From positions 1 through 6,808 of the forward strand of contig JAIRQU010000180.1 of the NCBI GenBank assembly GCA_031256305.1: a stretch of 6,808 bases of DNA. Direction: 5' to 3'. Every line of letters starts with the position of its first letter. Within the stretch, counting starts at the first letter, position 1. The notes beneath the pieces are model-generated. The model saw nothing but the letters and a program-made list of their open reading frames with translations. It was not told where the DNA came from and did not search any database. Below, one piece after another: positions 1-5,933 of this stretch. Made by a program: the position numbers and the translations under genes. The DNA is from Burkholderiaceae bacterium (GTDB lineage: Bacteria > Pseudomonadota > Gammaproteobacteria > Burkholderiales > Burkholderiaceae_C).

Positions 1-587
1 CGCGCGTCCCGGCGGGTCAGGCGGGCCACGGCTTTGAGCACCGTCTCGCGCCACATCTCCGGGTTCTTGCGCGGCGTAAAGCCGTCGAGAAAAATGCTGT
101 CGTAACGCCCGGTCAATTGCGGCAGCAAGGCTTGCGCGTCACCGACGACCAATGTGAGCTGCACGCGCCCCTGCTCCAGTTCGATGCGGTGCAGCCCCGG
201 CAGCAGACCGCGCCATTGCGCGGCCAGCAAGCGCGCCAGCGGCAGCAATGGCGCAAACGACGCGGCGCTTTTGAGCAGATCGTCAGCCGTGGGTGGAAAG
301 GCTTCGACCGCGCTGTAGAACAGCCGCGCGGGCCGCGCCGGGGCGTCGCGCCAGGCTTGCCACGAGGCCAGAAAATTCAGCCCCAGTCCAAAGCCGGTTT
401 CCAGAATTTGCCAAGCGGGCAGAGCCGGTGATTCGTTCCACAGCGCGGGCAGGCCGCAACCGGCCAGGAATACCTGTTGCGCCTGTTCCAGGCCGCCGTG
501 CCCATCGGTGCCGCCGCTGCGGTAGATGTCGCCAAAACGCGGGCTGAAGGGCGCGTCGCCGGGTAGCCATTGCAAAGTGGAAGTCAT
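1..587 (-). CDS. mnmC: MnmC, tRNA 5-methylaminomethyl-2-thiouridine methyltransferase domain (partial, N-terminal 195 codons)
   Basis: This is the N-terminal methyltransferase domain of MnmC, which acts in the cytoplasm on the wobble uridine U34 of some tRNAs. It uses S-adenosylmethionine to turn nm5(s2)U into mnm5(s2)U. Visible in the translation are the SAM-binding loop ETGFGLGLNF (residues 63-72), an upstream FGDIY segment (18-22) followed by a VFL strand (39-41), and the hallmark DGFTPRKNPEMW (168-179) near the catalytic pocket. The frame is open to the window edge, so the rest lies outside. In most betaproteobacteria MnmC is bifunctional with a C-terminal FAD oxidase, but whether that half is present cannot be seen. 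The ATG at 587 gives the usual short leader before the DIY motif. An in-frame ATG at 638 is also possible; neither has a Shine-Dalgarno sequence. A stand-alone MnmD-type enzyme is the alternative. Confidence 0.9.
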   Translation of the reverse strand, partial: MTSTLQWLPGDAPFSPRFGDIYRSGGTDGHGGLEQAQQVFLAGCGLPALWNESPALPAWQILETGFGLGLNFLASWQAWRDAPARPARLFYSAVEAFPPTADDLLKSAASFAPLLPLARLLAAQWRGLLPGLHRIELEQGRVQLTLVVGDAQALLPQLTGRYDSIFLDGFTPRKNPEMWRETVLKAVARLTRRDA

Positions 588-730
588 ACGCGGGAACTGG
601 TTTTCAAATGCCTGGACGCTCACGGAACGCCCAGCCATCTTGGCGGAGGTTACGGCAAAGACGCGCGCCGCCGTTTCTTGAAAACGAAACGCAGGCTGGC
701 GTAGTGCGGCCCGCGCGGTGGAAAAAGGCG
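588..730. other. 143-bp gap between the YdgA-like gene and mnmC
   Basis: Both flanking genes read on the minus strand. I see no convincing promoter, no T-run terminator and no Shine-Dalgarno sequence before mnmC. A short 6-bp inverted repeat (CGTTTC at 672-677 and GAAACG at 686-691, 8-base loop) is present but is not followed by a T-run. The YdgA-like frame continues open for 26 codons beyond its TAG stop, ending at a TAA at 652-650; this extension is rich in Arg and Lys. If mnmC really starts at 638, the gap shrinks to 92 bp. Confidence 0.5.
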
Positions 731-1918
731 CTATTGGCCCGCTGCCACGCCATCCGGGGCGGAGGCGGGACGGGCGGCGAAAGCGCCGTCACTGCTTTGG
801 GCGGCGGCGGCGTCCGCGCCTTGCAGCGCTTGTTGCTGGGCGCGCAACTGTCGTTGGTAACCCTGCTGGATTTGGTTGAGCAAATCGGGATCGTCCTGGC
901 CGTTGATGGTCAATTTGCCCTCGGCGTATTGCCAGTCGCTGATGAGTTGGTCGCCCTGGATGCGCAGGTATTTTTGCGCGGCGGGATTGCTGGCCAGCAG
1001 GGGGTCGAGCTTGGCGCTGATTTCCTGCCGCGTGCTGGCCAGGTCGGCGCCCTTGGTCAGGTTGAGCGCGCGCGCAGCCATGTCCACGATCATCGGCTTG
1101 GACAGCGAGAGGTTGATCGATGCCGTCTTGATGAACTGGGGCAGGCTTGCGGACGTGGCGGGCTGGGCGCTGCCCAATATGGGCAGGGGCTGGGTCAGGG
1201 TCAGATCAAGGGCGAGCTTGCTTTCGCCCTGATCGGTTTTCCACGAAAACACCTCGTGGATGGATTGCGCATTCAAGGCAAACGTGATTTGCCCGCTGCC
1301 GAAGTTCTGGCCGCCGACGGTCAGGGGCAGCAATTGCGTATCGCCGTTGATTTTGTAGTCGGTGTCGGACGGACAATCGAAAGTGAACCGCATTCGCGCG
1401 CCGCCAAAGGCCAGCTTGACGTTTTGGGCGATGGGGCCTAGATCGGCGTCAATCGGCGGCACGCTGCCCGTGCCGGTGCAGTGATGGCCGTAGCCGCAAC
1501 CAATGTCCACGACCAGCGGCGGCTTGCCGTTCATCAGCGCGCCCGTTACCGCCTTGAACGGGCCGGACGCGGCCAGTACTTCGGCGTGGGCCTGAAACTG
1601 CCGGGGCACAAGCCCGCCTTGCGTGGTCAGCGGAAACGGGCCGTGCCAGAAGGTCACGTCGTATTCCACCACGGGCTGGCTGCCGAGCAAAGGGCTGGCG
1701 ATGGCATAGCGCGCGTGGCTTGACAGCAGGCCGCGCTCATAGTCGATGAGTTTGATCTGTGCGCCCATGGCGCGCTGATTTCTGGCCCAGGCCGCATTGA
1801 TGCGCGCAATGGCGTCGCTGGCCTGTGCCTGGATGCGCGTGCCCGTGTACCAGGCCGCGCCCAGCCACAGGGCGGTCAACACAATAAGGGCTGCGAGCGT
1901 TATCCCGATTTTTTTCAT
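731..1918 (-). CDS. YdgA/DUF945 family envelope protein
   Basis: A 395-residue protein of the YdgA-like DUF945 family, whose biochemical role is not established. Residues about 5-23 form one hydrophobic segment after MKK, so it is either a cleaved signal peptide or an inner-membrane anchor with the bulk in the periplasm; there is no lipobox cysteine. Family hallmarks follow: WYTGTRIQ (23-30), a helix containing an ARNQ segment, and YERGLLSSHARY (60-71), the usual YxxGxxSS-type motif. The middle is predicted from its alternating pattern to be beta-rich. Residues 349-395 are a Gln/Ala/Ser/Pro-rich low-complexity tail, probably disordered. At 395 residues it is shorter than E. coli YdgA (about 500). 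The start is fixed by the signal/anchor sequence; no Shine-Dalgarno is visible. It is transcribed divergently from the CBS-domain gene and lies upstream of mnmC on the same strand. Confidence 0.87.
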   Translation of the reverse strand: MKKIGITLAALIVLTALWLGAAWYTGTRIQAQASDAIARINAAWARNQRAMGAQIKLIDYERGLLSSHARYAIASPLLGSQPVVEYDVTFWHGPFPLTTQGGLVPRQFQAHAEVLAASGPFKAVTGALMNGKPPLVVDIGCGYGHHCTGTGSVPPIDADLGPIAQNVKLAFGGARMRFTFDCPSDTDYKINGDTQLLPLTVGGQNFGSGQITFALNAQSIHEVFSWKTDQGESKLALDLTLTQPLPILGSAQPATSASLPQFIKTASINLSLSKPMIVDMAARALNLTKGADLASTRQEISAKLDPLLASNPAAQKYLRIQGDQLISDWQYAEGKLTINGQDDPDLLNQIQQGYQRQLRAQQQALQGADAAAAQSSDGAFAARPASAPDGVAAGQ

Positions 1919-2050
1919 GATGGCCGGAGGGTTTTGGGTTGAAGGAAAGGCAGTGTAATGAATGCTTGATTTCTCCCCATGCCTTGAATTGGGAGTAGGC
2001 TATAGTATTCGCATGATTTCCGGCACCGTCACGATCTCAGGGAGATTTCC
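1919..2050. promoter_or_regulatory. Divergent intergenic region, likely promoters for the YdgA-like and CBS genes
   Basis: This 132-bp gap separates two divergently read genes, so promoters for both should lie here. It is clearly more AT-rich than the coding DNA around it, especially from 1950 to 2020. The best plus-strand -10-like hexamer is TATAGT (2001-2006). The nearest -35-like element, TTGAAT (1984-1989), is only 11 bp upstream, too close for a standard sigma-70 promoter. On the minus strand TACACT (complement of 1952-1957) is a -10-like candidate without a good -35. Promoter presence is inferred from gene orientation and composition; the exact elements are unresolved. Confidence 0.4.
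2039..2045 (+). promoter_or_regulatory. Ribosome binding site of the CBS-domain gene
   Basis: AGGGAGA ends 5 bases before the ATG at 2051, with its GGGAG core ending 6 bases before it. It is one of only two clear Shine-Dalgarno sequences in the window and fixes the start of the CBS-domain protein. Confidence 0.75.
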
Positions 2051-2509
2051 ATGCAAGTGAGCGATCTGCTACGCATCAAGGGCAATGCCCTGTATACCGT
2101 CGGCCCCGACGAACCGCTGGCGCGCGCCGTCAAAACCATGTCGGAGGTGGATGTTGGTTCGCTTATCGTCGTTGAATATGGCGAGGTGGTGGGCATTCTG
2201 ACCTTCCGCGAGGTGATTCAGGCGCTGGCGCGCGCGGACGGCCATCTGGGCGAGTTGCGCGTGCGCAGCGTGATGGAAGATCAGCCCATCATCTGCACGC
2301 TGGCCACCGAGCTGGACGAAGTGCGCCGCATCATGCTGCACCACCACGCGCGCTACATGCCGGTGATCGACCAGCAGCATCTGCATGGCGTCATCAGTCT
2401 GTACGACGTGGCCAAGGCGGTGGTTGAAAGCCAGGACTTCGAGACCCGTATGCTCAAGGCCTACATCCGCGATTGGCCGGAAAAGGAAGAGCAAAAGAAC
2501 GTCCTCTGA
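2051..2509 (+). CDS. Two-CBS-domain protein
   Basis: A 152-residue soluble protein made almost entirely of one CBS pair (Bateman module). CBS1 spans about residues 3-60, with DVGSLIVVE (34-42) and VGILTFREVI (47-56). CBS2 spans about 72-126, with ARYMPVID (100-107) and HGVISLYDV (112-120). Each repeat carries the expected strand-turn-strand followed by a [T/S]xxD/E-type helix start. A short charged tail (139-152, rich in Glu and Lys) follows. CBS pairs usually bind adenosine nucleotides such as AMP, ATP or SAM and control a partner; no catalytic domain is present here, so this is probably a stand-alone sensor. The ligand and partner are unknown. The ATG at 2051 follows a good ribosome binding site. 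aroC starts 103 bp downstream on the same strand, so co-transcription is possible, but a functional link is only a guess. Confidence 0.93.
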   Translation: MQVSDLLRIKGNALYTVGPDEPLARAVKTMSEVDVGSLIVVEYGEVVGILTFREVIQALARADGHLGELRVRSVMEDQPIICTLATELDEVRRIMLHHHARYMPVIDQQHLHGVISLYDVAKAVVESQDFETRMLKAYIRDWPEKEEQKNVL

Positions 2510-2537
2510 CGCCAGCGCGCCCGCAGTGCGCGCGGCG
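2510..2537 (+). other. Strong GC hairpin immediately after the CBS stop codon
   Basis: CGCC-A-GCGCGC (2510-2520), a 7-base loop (2521-2527) and GCGCGC-GGCG (2528-2537) form a 10-bp stem with a single bulged A at 2514. It begins at the first base after the TGA stop (2507-2509). No T-run follows, so it is not a classical intrinsic terminator. It could stabilise the 3' end of the CBS message, mark Rho-dependent termination or separate the expression of the CBS gene and aroC. The structure is read from base pairing; the role is inference. Confidence 0.5.
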
Positions 2538-2612
2538 CCGGCGTAGCCTTGATGGCGGAAATAAATCCAAATCCGGCCCTTTGTCGCGGACGCTTGCAGC
2601 TTGTAAATTCCC

Positions 2613-3713
2613 ATGAGCGGTAATACCCTTGGCACTTTGTTTGCCGTCACGAATTTCGGCGAATCGCATGGCCCGGCCATCGGTTGCGTAATTGACGGCT
2701 GTCCGCCGGGCATGATGTTGTGCGAGGCCGACATCCAGTTCAACCTGGATCGCCGCCGCCCTGGGAGCAATTCGTTTGTTACCCAGCGGCAAGAGGCTGA
2801 CCGCGTTGAAATCCTCTCTGGCGTTTATGAGGGGCGCACCACCGGCGCGCCGATGGCGCTGCTGATTCGCAACGCCGATCAGCGCAGCGCCGATTACGGC
2901 GACATCGCCCAGAGTTTCCGCCCCGGCCATGCCGATTACACCTATTGGCGCAAATACGGACTGCGCGATCCGCGCGGCGGCGGGCGCGCGTCGGCGCGCC
3001 TGACCGCGCCCACCGTGGCCGCCGGAGCCATCGCCAAGAAGTGGCTGCGCGAGCAGTTCGGCACGGTGTTTCACGCCTGCGTTACGCAGGTAGGGGATTT
3101 GCGGCTGGGCTTCGAGGGGTGGGAGTACGTTGAGCGCAACCCCTTCTTTGCGCCGCAGGCCGATGTGTCGGCTCTCGAAAGTTACATGACTGCGCTGCGC
3201 AAGACGGGAGATTCGTGCGGCGCGCGGCTGCGCGCGGTGGCGCAGTGCGTGCCGGCCGGGTTGGGCGAGCCGCTCTATGACCGGCTCGACGCGGATATTG
3301 CGCACGCGCTGATGGGCCTGAACGCCGTCAAGGGCGTGGAAATCGGCGACGGTTTTGCCAGCGCCGCACACCTGGGCAGTCAGCACGGCGACCTGTTGCA
3401 GCCCGCGCTCGATGGCGGCGTGGCGTTTGCCAGCAATCATGACGGCGGCGTGCTGGGCGGCATCAGTACCGGGCAGGACATCGAGGTCGGCGTTGCTTTC
3501 AAGCCCACCAGTTCCATCCTGATTGCGCGCCCAAGCATGGACGAGCGCGGCAATGCGGTTGAAGTCGTTACCAAGGGCCGCCACGATCCATGCGTGGGTT
3601 TGCGCGCCGCGCCCATCGTCGAGGCGCTGCTGGCCTTGGTCGTCATGGACCACGCCCTGCGCCAGCGTGGTCAGTGCGGCCAGGTGCCGGGGCCTATCCC
3701 GGCGTGGTCGTAA
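2613..3713 (+). CDS. aroC: Chorismate synthase AroC
   Basis: Chorismate synthase catalyses the last shared step of aromatic biosynthesis, 5-enolpyruvylshikimate-3-phosphate to chorismate, using reduced FMN, in the cytoplasm. The 366-residue product matches the usual length (E. coli 361) and has the family signatures in order: FGESHG (15-20), DRRRPG (46-51), TQR (57-59), NADQRSADY (87-95), RPGHADYT (103-110, His106), RGGGRASAR (121-129), [22 protein letters not shown] (275-283), KPTSS (297-301) and KGRHDPCVG (321-329). The start is set by the canonical [11 protein letters not shown]-terminus even though no Shine-Dalgarno precedes it. Oddities: Ser54 stands where nearly all homologues I know have Arg (the GTSRxTTQR motif reads GSNSFVTQR here), Ala126 replaces the commoner Ser in the FMN loop, and Asp277 replaces the usual Ala. 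The frame is intact and otherwise highly conserved, so it is probably functional. It is the last gene of its strand before a convergent trpS. Confidence 0.97.
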   Translation: MSGNTLGTLFAVTNFGESHGPAIGCVIDGCPPGMMLCEADIQFNLDRRRPGSNSFVTQRQEADRVEILSGVYEGRTTGAPMALLIRNADQRSADYGDIAQSFRPGHADYTYWRKYGLRDPRGGGRASARLTAPTVAAGAIAKKWLREQFGTVFHACVTQVGDLRLGFEGWEYVERNPFFAPQADVSALESYMTALRKTGDSCGARLRAVAQCVPAGLGEPLYDRLDADIAHALMGLNAVKGVEIGDGFASAAHLGSQHGDLLQPALDGGVAFASNHDGGVLGGISTGQDIEVGVAFKPTSSILIARPSMDERGNAVEVVTKGRHDPCVGLRAAPIVEALLALVVMDHALRQRGQCGQVPGPIPAWS

Positions 3714-3717
3714 AGCG

Positions 3718-3736
3718 CGGACGGCTGCGCCGTTCG
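3718..3736. terminator. Hairpin after aroC (convergent intergenic region)
   Basis: CGGACGGC (3718-3725), loop TGC, and GCCGTTCG (3729-3736) form an 8-bp stem with one G·T wobble, starting 4 bases after the aroC stop codon. Only a weak run of three T occurs about 10 bases later, so it is a candidate terminator or 3'-end stabiliser rather than a textbook one. Its position between two convergent genes supports a role in ending aroC transcription. Confidence 0.4.
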
Positions 3737-3737
3737 G

Positions 3738-3765
3738 CTATTCCCGTTTGACTATTCCCGCCTGA
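3738..3765. repeat. Two-copy 14-bp tandem repeat
   Basis: Two adjacent 14-base units, CTATTCCCGTTTGA (3738-3751) and CTATTCCCGCCTGA (3752-3765), match at 12 of 14 positions. They sit between the aroC and trpS 3' ends, and the second unit contributes the left arm of the hairpin at 3754-3778. It is probably a small slippage duplication. Confidence 0.6.
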
Positions 3766-3778
3766 ATCGCGGCGGAAT
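3754..3778. terminator. Second hairpin in the aroC/trpS convergent gap
   Basis: ATTCC (3754-3758) and GCC (3760-3762) pair with GGC (3771-3773) and GGAAT (3774-3778), giving an 8-bp stem with C3759 bulged and an 8-base loop. On the plus strand two more T follow, and on the minus strand no T-run follows. It could act as a weak bidirectional terminator for the convergent aroC and trpS transcripts; the orientation cannot be decided from sequence alone. Confidence 0.35.
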
Positions 3779-3809
3779 TTGGATTGGGGCAAGATAGCGG
3801 CGGGCAGTC

Positions 3810-5138
3810 TTACGCCGCCAGCGCCTGTTTGAGCCTGTCGAGCGCCGCGCCCGCGATGTCCAGGGATTGACAAGCGGCGCTATCCAGTTGCGCGGCCAGT
3901 GCGGGCAGCGCTGCCGCGCCTTCGGTTTGCAGGCGCTTGACGGCCTGGCCGGCTTCGCGCGGGGAATCGAAACCCCGGCTTTGTAGCAGCGCGCGGCCCT
4001 GCGCGTCAGTCAGCTTGAAGTAGAAGCGCCCGTCGGCTTCGCGGTATTGCTTGAAAACCGGCAACGGGCCGTCCGGCGCGGCTGTGCGCGCTGCGGATTC
4101 GGTATCCGCCAGCTCGGTCAAGGGCCGCAGCCCGACGGCGTGGCGCAGCGCGCGCATCAACGGCGCGGCCAACGCTCGCGCTTTCTGGGCGCCGGCGATG
4201 AACGCGGTTTCCACTTCCTGCGGATGCGTCATCAGGTATTCGTAGCGCGCGCGCAGGGGGCTGATTTCGCGGTCGATGCGCTCGAATACCTGCTCCTTGG
4301 CCTCGCCCCAGGCCATGCCTTGCGCCAGGGCGCGCTTGAATTGCGCGGTTTCATCGGGCATGGCAAAGGCGCGGTAGAGCTGGAAGATGGCGGCGCTTTC
4401 GGCATCCTTGGCCTGACCCGGCGCGCGCGAGTCGGTAACGATGCCCATGATCTGCTTGCGCAACTGCTCGCGCGGGCCGAACAGCGCGATGGTGTTGCCG
4501 TAGCTCTTGCTCATCTTGCGCCCGTCCAGCCCGGGCAGGGTAGCCACGTTGTCGTCAATCGCCGCTTCGGGCAATACCAGATGTTCGCCGTAGATGTGGT
4601 TGAAGCTGGCGGCGATGTTGCGCGCCATTTCCAGATGCTGCACCTGGTCGCGCCCAACGGGTACGCGGTGCGCCTTGAACAGCAAGATGTCGGCGGCCAT
4701 CAGCACCGGGTACATGAACAGGCCCATGGTTACGCCCGCATCCGGCTCCTCGCCCGCAGCGGCGTTCTTGTCCAGCGCGGCCTTGTAGGCATGGGCGCGG
4801 TTGAGCAGGCCCTTGCCGGTCACACAGGTCAGCAGCCACGTCAGTTCGGGGATTTCGGGAATGTCGGACTGCCGGTAAAAAGTGACGCGCCGCGGGTCCA
4901 ACCCGGCAGCCAGCCAGCTTGCGGCAATCTCCAGCGTTGAGCGCTGCGTGCGCGCCGGGTCGTGCGCCTTGATAAGGCTGTGCAGGTCGGCCAGGAAAAA
5001 GAAACTTTCGATGCCTGGCGTGCGGCTGGCGGCCACGGCGGGGCGGATCGCGCCCACGTAATTGCCCAGATGCGGCGTGCCCGATGGCGTGATGCCGGTG
5101 AGTACGCGCAGCGGCGCGGCAGAGGCGGGAGAGGTCAT
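3810..5138 (-). CDS. trpS: Tryptophanyl-tRNA synthetase TrpS with C-terminal YegP-like extension
   Basis: Class I aminoacyl-tRNA synthetase that charges tRNA-Trp with tryptophan in the cytoplasm. The HIGH-type signature is TPHLGN (21-26), the KMSKS loop is at 208-212, and VPVGRDQVQHLEMAR precedes it, as in the Pseudomonas/Burkholderia form of TrpRS. At 442 residues it is about 100 longer than the E. coli enzyme (334). The extra part contains FKQYREADGRFYFKL and an ALLQSRGF segment (about 362-406), which resembles a single YegP/DUF1508 repeat, followed by an Ala/Leu-rich helical tail. The ATG at 5138 begins 3 bases after the stop codon of the upstream membrane protease gene, which implies one transcript and translational coupling; no Shine-Dalgarno is visible. 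It converges with aroC across a 96-bp gap. The synthetase call is near certain; the extension's identity is based on resemblance. Confidence 0.97.
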   Translation of the reverse strand: MTSPASAAPLRVLTGITPSGTPHLGNYVGAIRPAVAASRTPGIESFFFLADLHSLIKAHDPARTQRSTLEIAASWLAAGLDPRRVTFYRQSDIPEIPELTWLLTCVTGKGLLNRAHAYKAALDKNAAAGEEPDAGVTMGLFMYPVLMAADILLFKAHRVPVGRDQVQHLEMARNIAASFNHIYGEHLVLPEAAIDDNVATLPGLDGRKMSKSYGNTIALFGPREQLRKQIMGIVTDSRAPGQAKDAESAAIFQLYRAFAMPDETAQFKRALAQGMAWGEAKEQVFERIDREISPLRARYEYLMTHPQEVETAFIAGAQKARALAAPLMRALRHAVGLRPLTELADTESAARTAAPDGPLPVFKQYREADGRFYFKLTDAQGRALLQSRGFDSPREAGQAVKRLQTEGAAALPALAAQLDSAACQSLDIAGAALDRLKQALAA

Positions 5139-5141
5139 GGG

Positions 5142-5810
5142 TCAAGTCAGCAAAGCGCGCAGCGGCGAGAGGATGATGTTGACGAACGCGAAGCTCAGCC
5201 TCATCAGCGGTCCCATCCAGATAGGCATGATGACCTTGCTGACCACCAGCAGCATGACGATGAAAAAGCCATACCGTTCCACGCGCGCAAGCGCCATGGC
5301 CGGGCGCGGCGGCAGCAGCCCGACCAGCACGCGCCCGCCATCAAGCGGGGGCAGCGGGAACAGATTGAAGGCGAACATCACGATGTTGACCGTGACGCCG
5401 CCGCGGCACATGTCTATAAAAAACGGTTCGCGCACGCCCATGCCCGCCAGCAGATAAAGCAGCGCGCCCCAGATCAGCGCCTGCGCCAGATTGCACAGCG
5501 GCCCAGCCAGCGCGACCCACACCATGTCGCGGCGCGGATTTTTCAGGCGGTCAAAGCGCACCGGCACCGGCTTGGCATAGCCAAATAAAAATGCGCCCTG
5601 GGTGACGAACGCCAGCGCCAGCGGAATGGCGATGGTGCCAATCGGGTCGATGTGCTTGACCGGATTGAACGTGACGCGCCCCAGCATGGCGGCGGTGTTG
5701 TCGCCCAGCTTCTGGGCTACCAAGCCGTGCGCGGCCTCGTGCGCGGTAATGGCGAACAACACGGGCAAGGCATAGACGGCGATGGTCTGAATGATGTCGG
5801 CAAGATTCAC
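5142..5810 (-). CDS. Site-2 protease (M50) family zinc membrane metalloprotease
   Basis: A 222-residue polytopic inner-membrane protein of the small site-2-protease-like M50 family (YwhC type). The zinc-binding HExxH motif is HEAAH at 24-28, inside the first hydrophobic helix. The second metal/active-site motif, NLFPLPPLDGGR, is at 149-160 with Asp157 as the third ligand. GPLCN (103-107) is the conserved GP-x-x-N of the middle helix. Five to six hydrophobic segments are visible (about 10-30, 59-77, 97-122, 138-152, 180-195, 200-220). The start codon is GTG at 5810: an in-frame TGA lies four codons upstream (5825-5823) and there is no internal ATG before HEAAH, so GTG is effectively the only start. 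No Shine-Dalgarno is visible. It lies just upstream of trpS (3-bp gap) and divergent from alaA. The substrate is unknown; there is no PDZ domain, unlike RseP. Confidence 0.94.
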   Translation of the reverse strand: MNLADIIQTIAVYALPVLFAITAHEAAHGLVAQKLGDNTAAMLGRVTFNPVKHIDPIGTIAIPLALAFVTQGAFLFGYAKPVPVRFDRLKNPRRDMVWVALAGPLCNLAQALIWGALLYLLAGMGVREPFFIDMCRGGVTVNIVMFAFNLFPLPPLDGGRVLVGLLPPRPAMALARVERYGFFIVMLLVVSKVIMPIWMGPLMRLSFAFVNIILSPLRALLT

Positions 5811-5827
5811 CGGGCGATTGTCTCAGA

Positions 5828-5880
5828 GCGCAGCGCCCTGGGTTTGATTCGGCCTTGCCCCGCGCATCGGGCGCTGGCGC
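5828..5880. repeat. Imperfect inverted repeat upstream of alaA
   Basis: The left arm GCGCAGCGCCC (5828-5838) pairs with the right arm GGGCGCT-G-GCGC (5869-5880), giving 11 bp with one bulged G (5876) around a 30-base spacer. The right arm also contains a local near-palindrome, GGCGC-TG-GCGCC (5870-5881). It could be a pair of operator half-sites or a stem-loop in the alaA leader. The base pairing is seen directly; the role is inferred. Confidence 0.5.
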
Positions 5881-5923
5881 CGGATGTGTTCCAATGCCGC
5901 GAGTTCTCTTGTTTTCGTTTTGT

Positions 5924-5927
5924 GGAG
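5924..5927 (+). promoter_or_regulatory. Ribosome binding site of alaA
   Basis: GGAG lies 6 bases before the ATG at 5934 and supports that start codon. Confidence 0.7.
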
Positions 5928-5933
5928 CGTGTC

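Larger units (their letters stand above)
5811..5933. promoter_or_regulatory. Divergent intergenic region between the M50 protease gene and alaA
   Basis: These 123 bp must carry the signals for the protease-trpS unit (minus) and for alaA (plus). I could not find a convincing -35/-10 pair on either strand. The region holds a long imperfect inverted repeat (5828-5880), described separately, and a T-rich stretch (5906-5922) just before the alaA ribosome binding site. Regulatory function is inferred from the divergent layout only. Confidence 0.4.

Noticed and set aside
672..691. CGTTTC / GAAACG inverted repeat as a terminator for the YdgA-like gene
   Set aside because: The stem is only 6 bp, half AT, and no T-run follows on the minus strand.
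608..1441. 277-codon plus-strand open frame opposite the YdgA-like gene
   Set aside because: Its composition is a Gly/Gln/Leu-rich mirror of the real gene, with no domain, ribosome binding site or signal peptide; the minus-strand frame has a signal anchor and DUF945 motifs.
1984..2006. TTGAAT / TATAGT as a promoter for the CBS gene
   Set aside because: The spacer is only 11 bp, outside the normal 15-19 bp range; kept only as a weak hint within the divergent region.
2581..2609. Promoter-like TTGTCG (2581-2586) and TAAATT (2604-2609), 17-bp spacer, before aroC
   Set aside because: Spacing is good, but each hexamer matches only 4 of 6 bases and the predicted transcript start would fall at or just inside the aroC start codon at 2613.
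2454..3653. 399-codon minus-strand open frame opposite aroC
   Set aside because: It lies wholly over the conserved aroC and the end of the CBS gene, has no recognisable domain and is rich in Arg, Ala and His as expected from antisense of GC-biased codons.
4047..4940. 297-codon plus-strand open frame opposite trpS
   Set aside because: It is antisense to the essential and well-conserved trpS and has no recognisable motif.
4962..5588. 208-codon plus-strand open frame across the trpS/protease junction
   Set aside because: It spans the antisense of two conserved genes and is Gln/Arg/His-rich without any motif.
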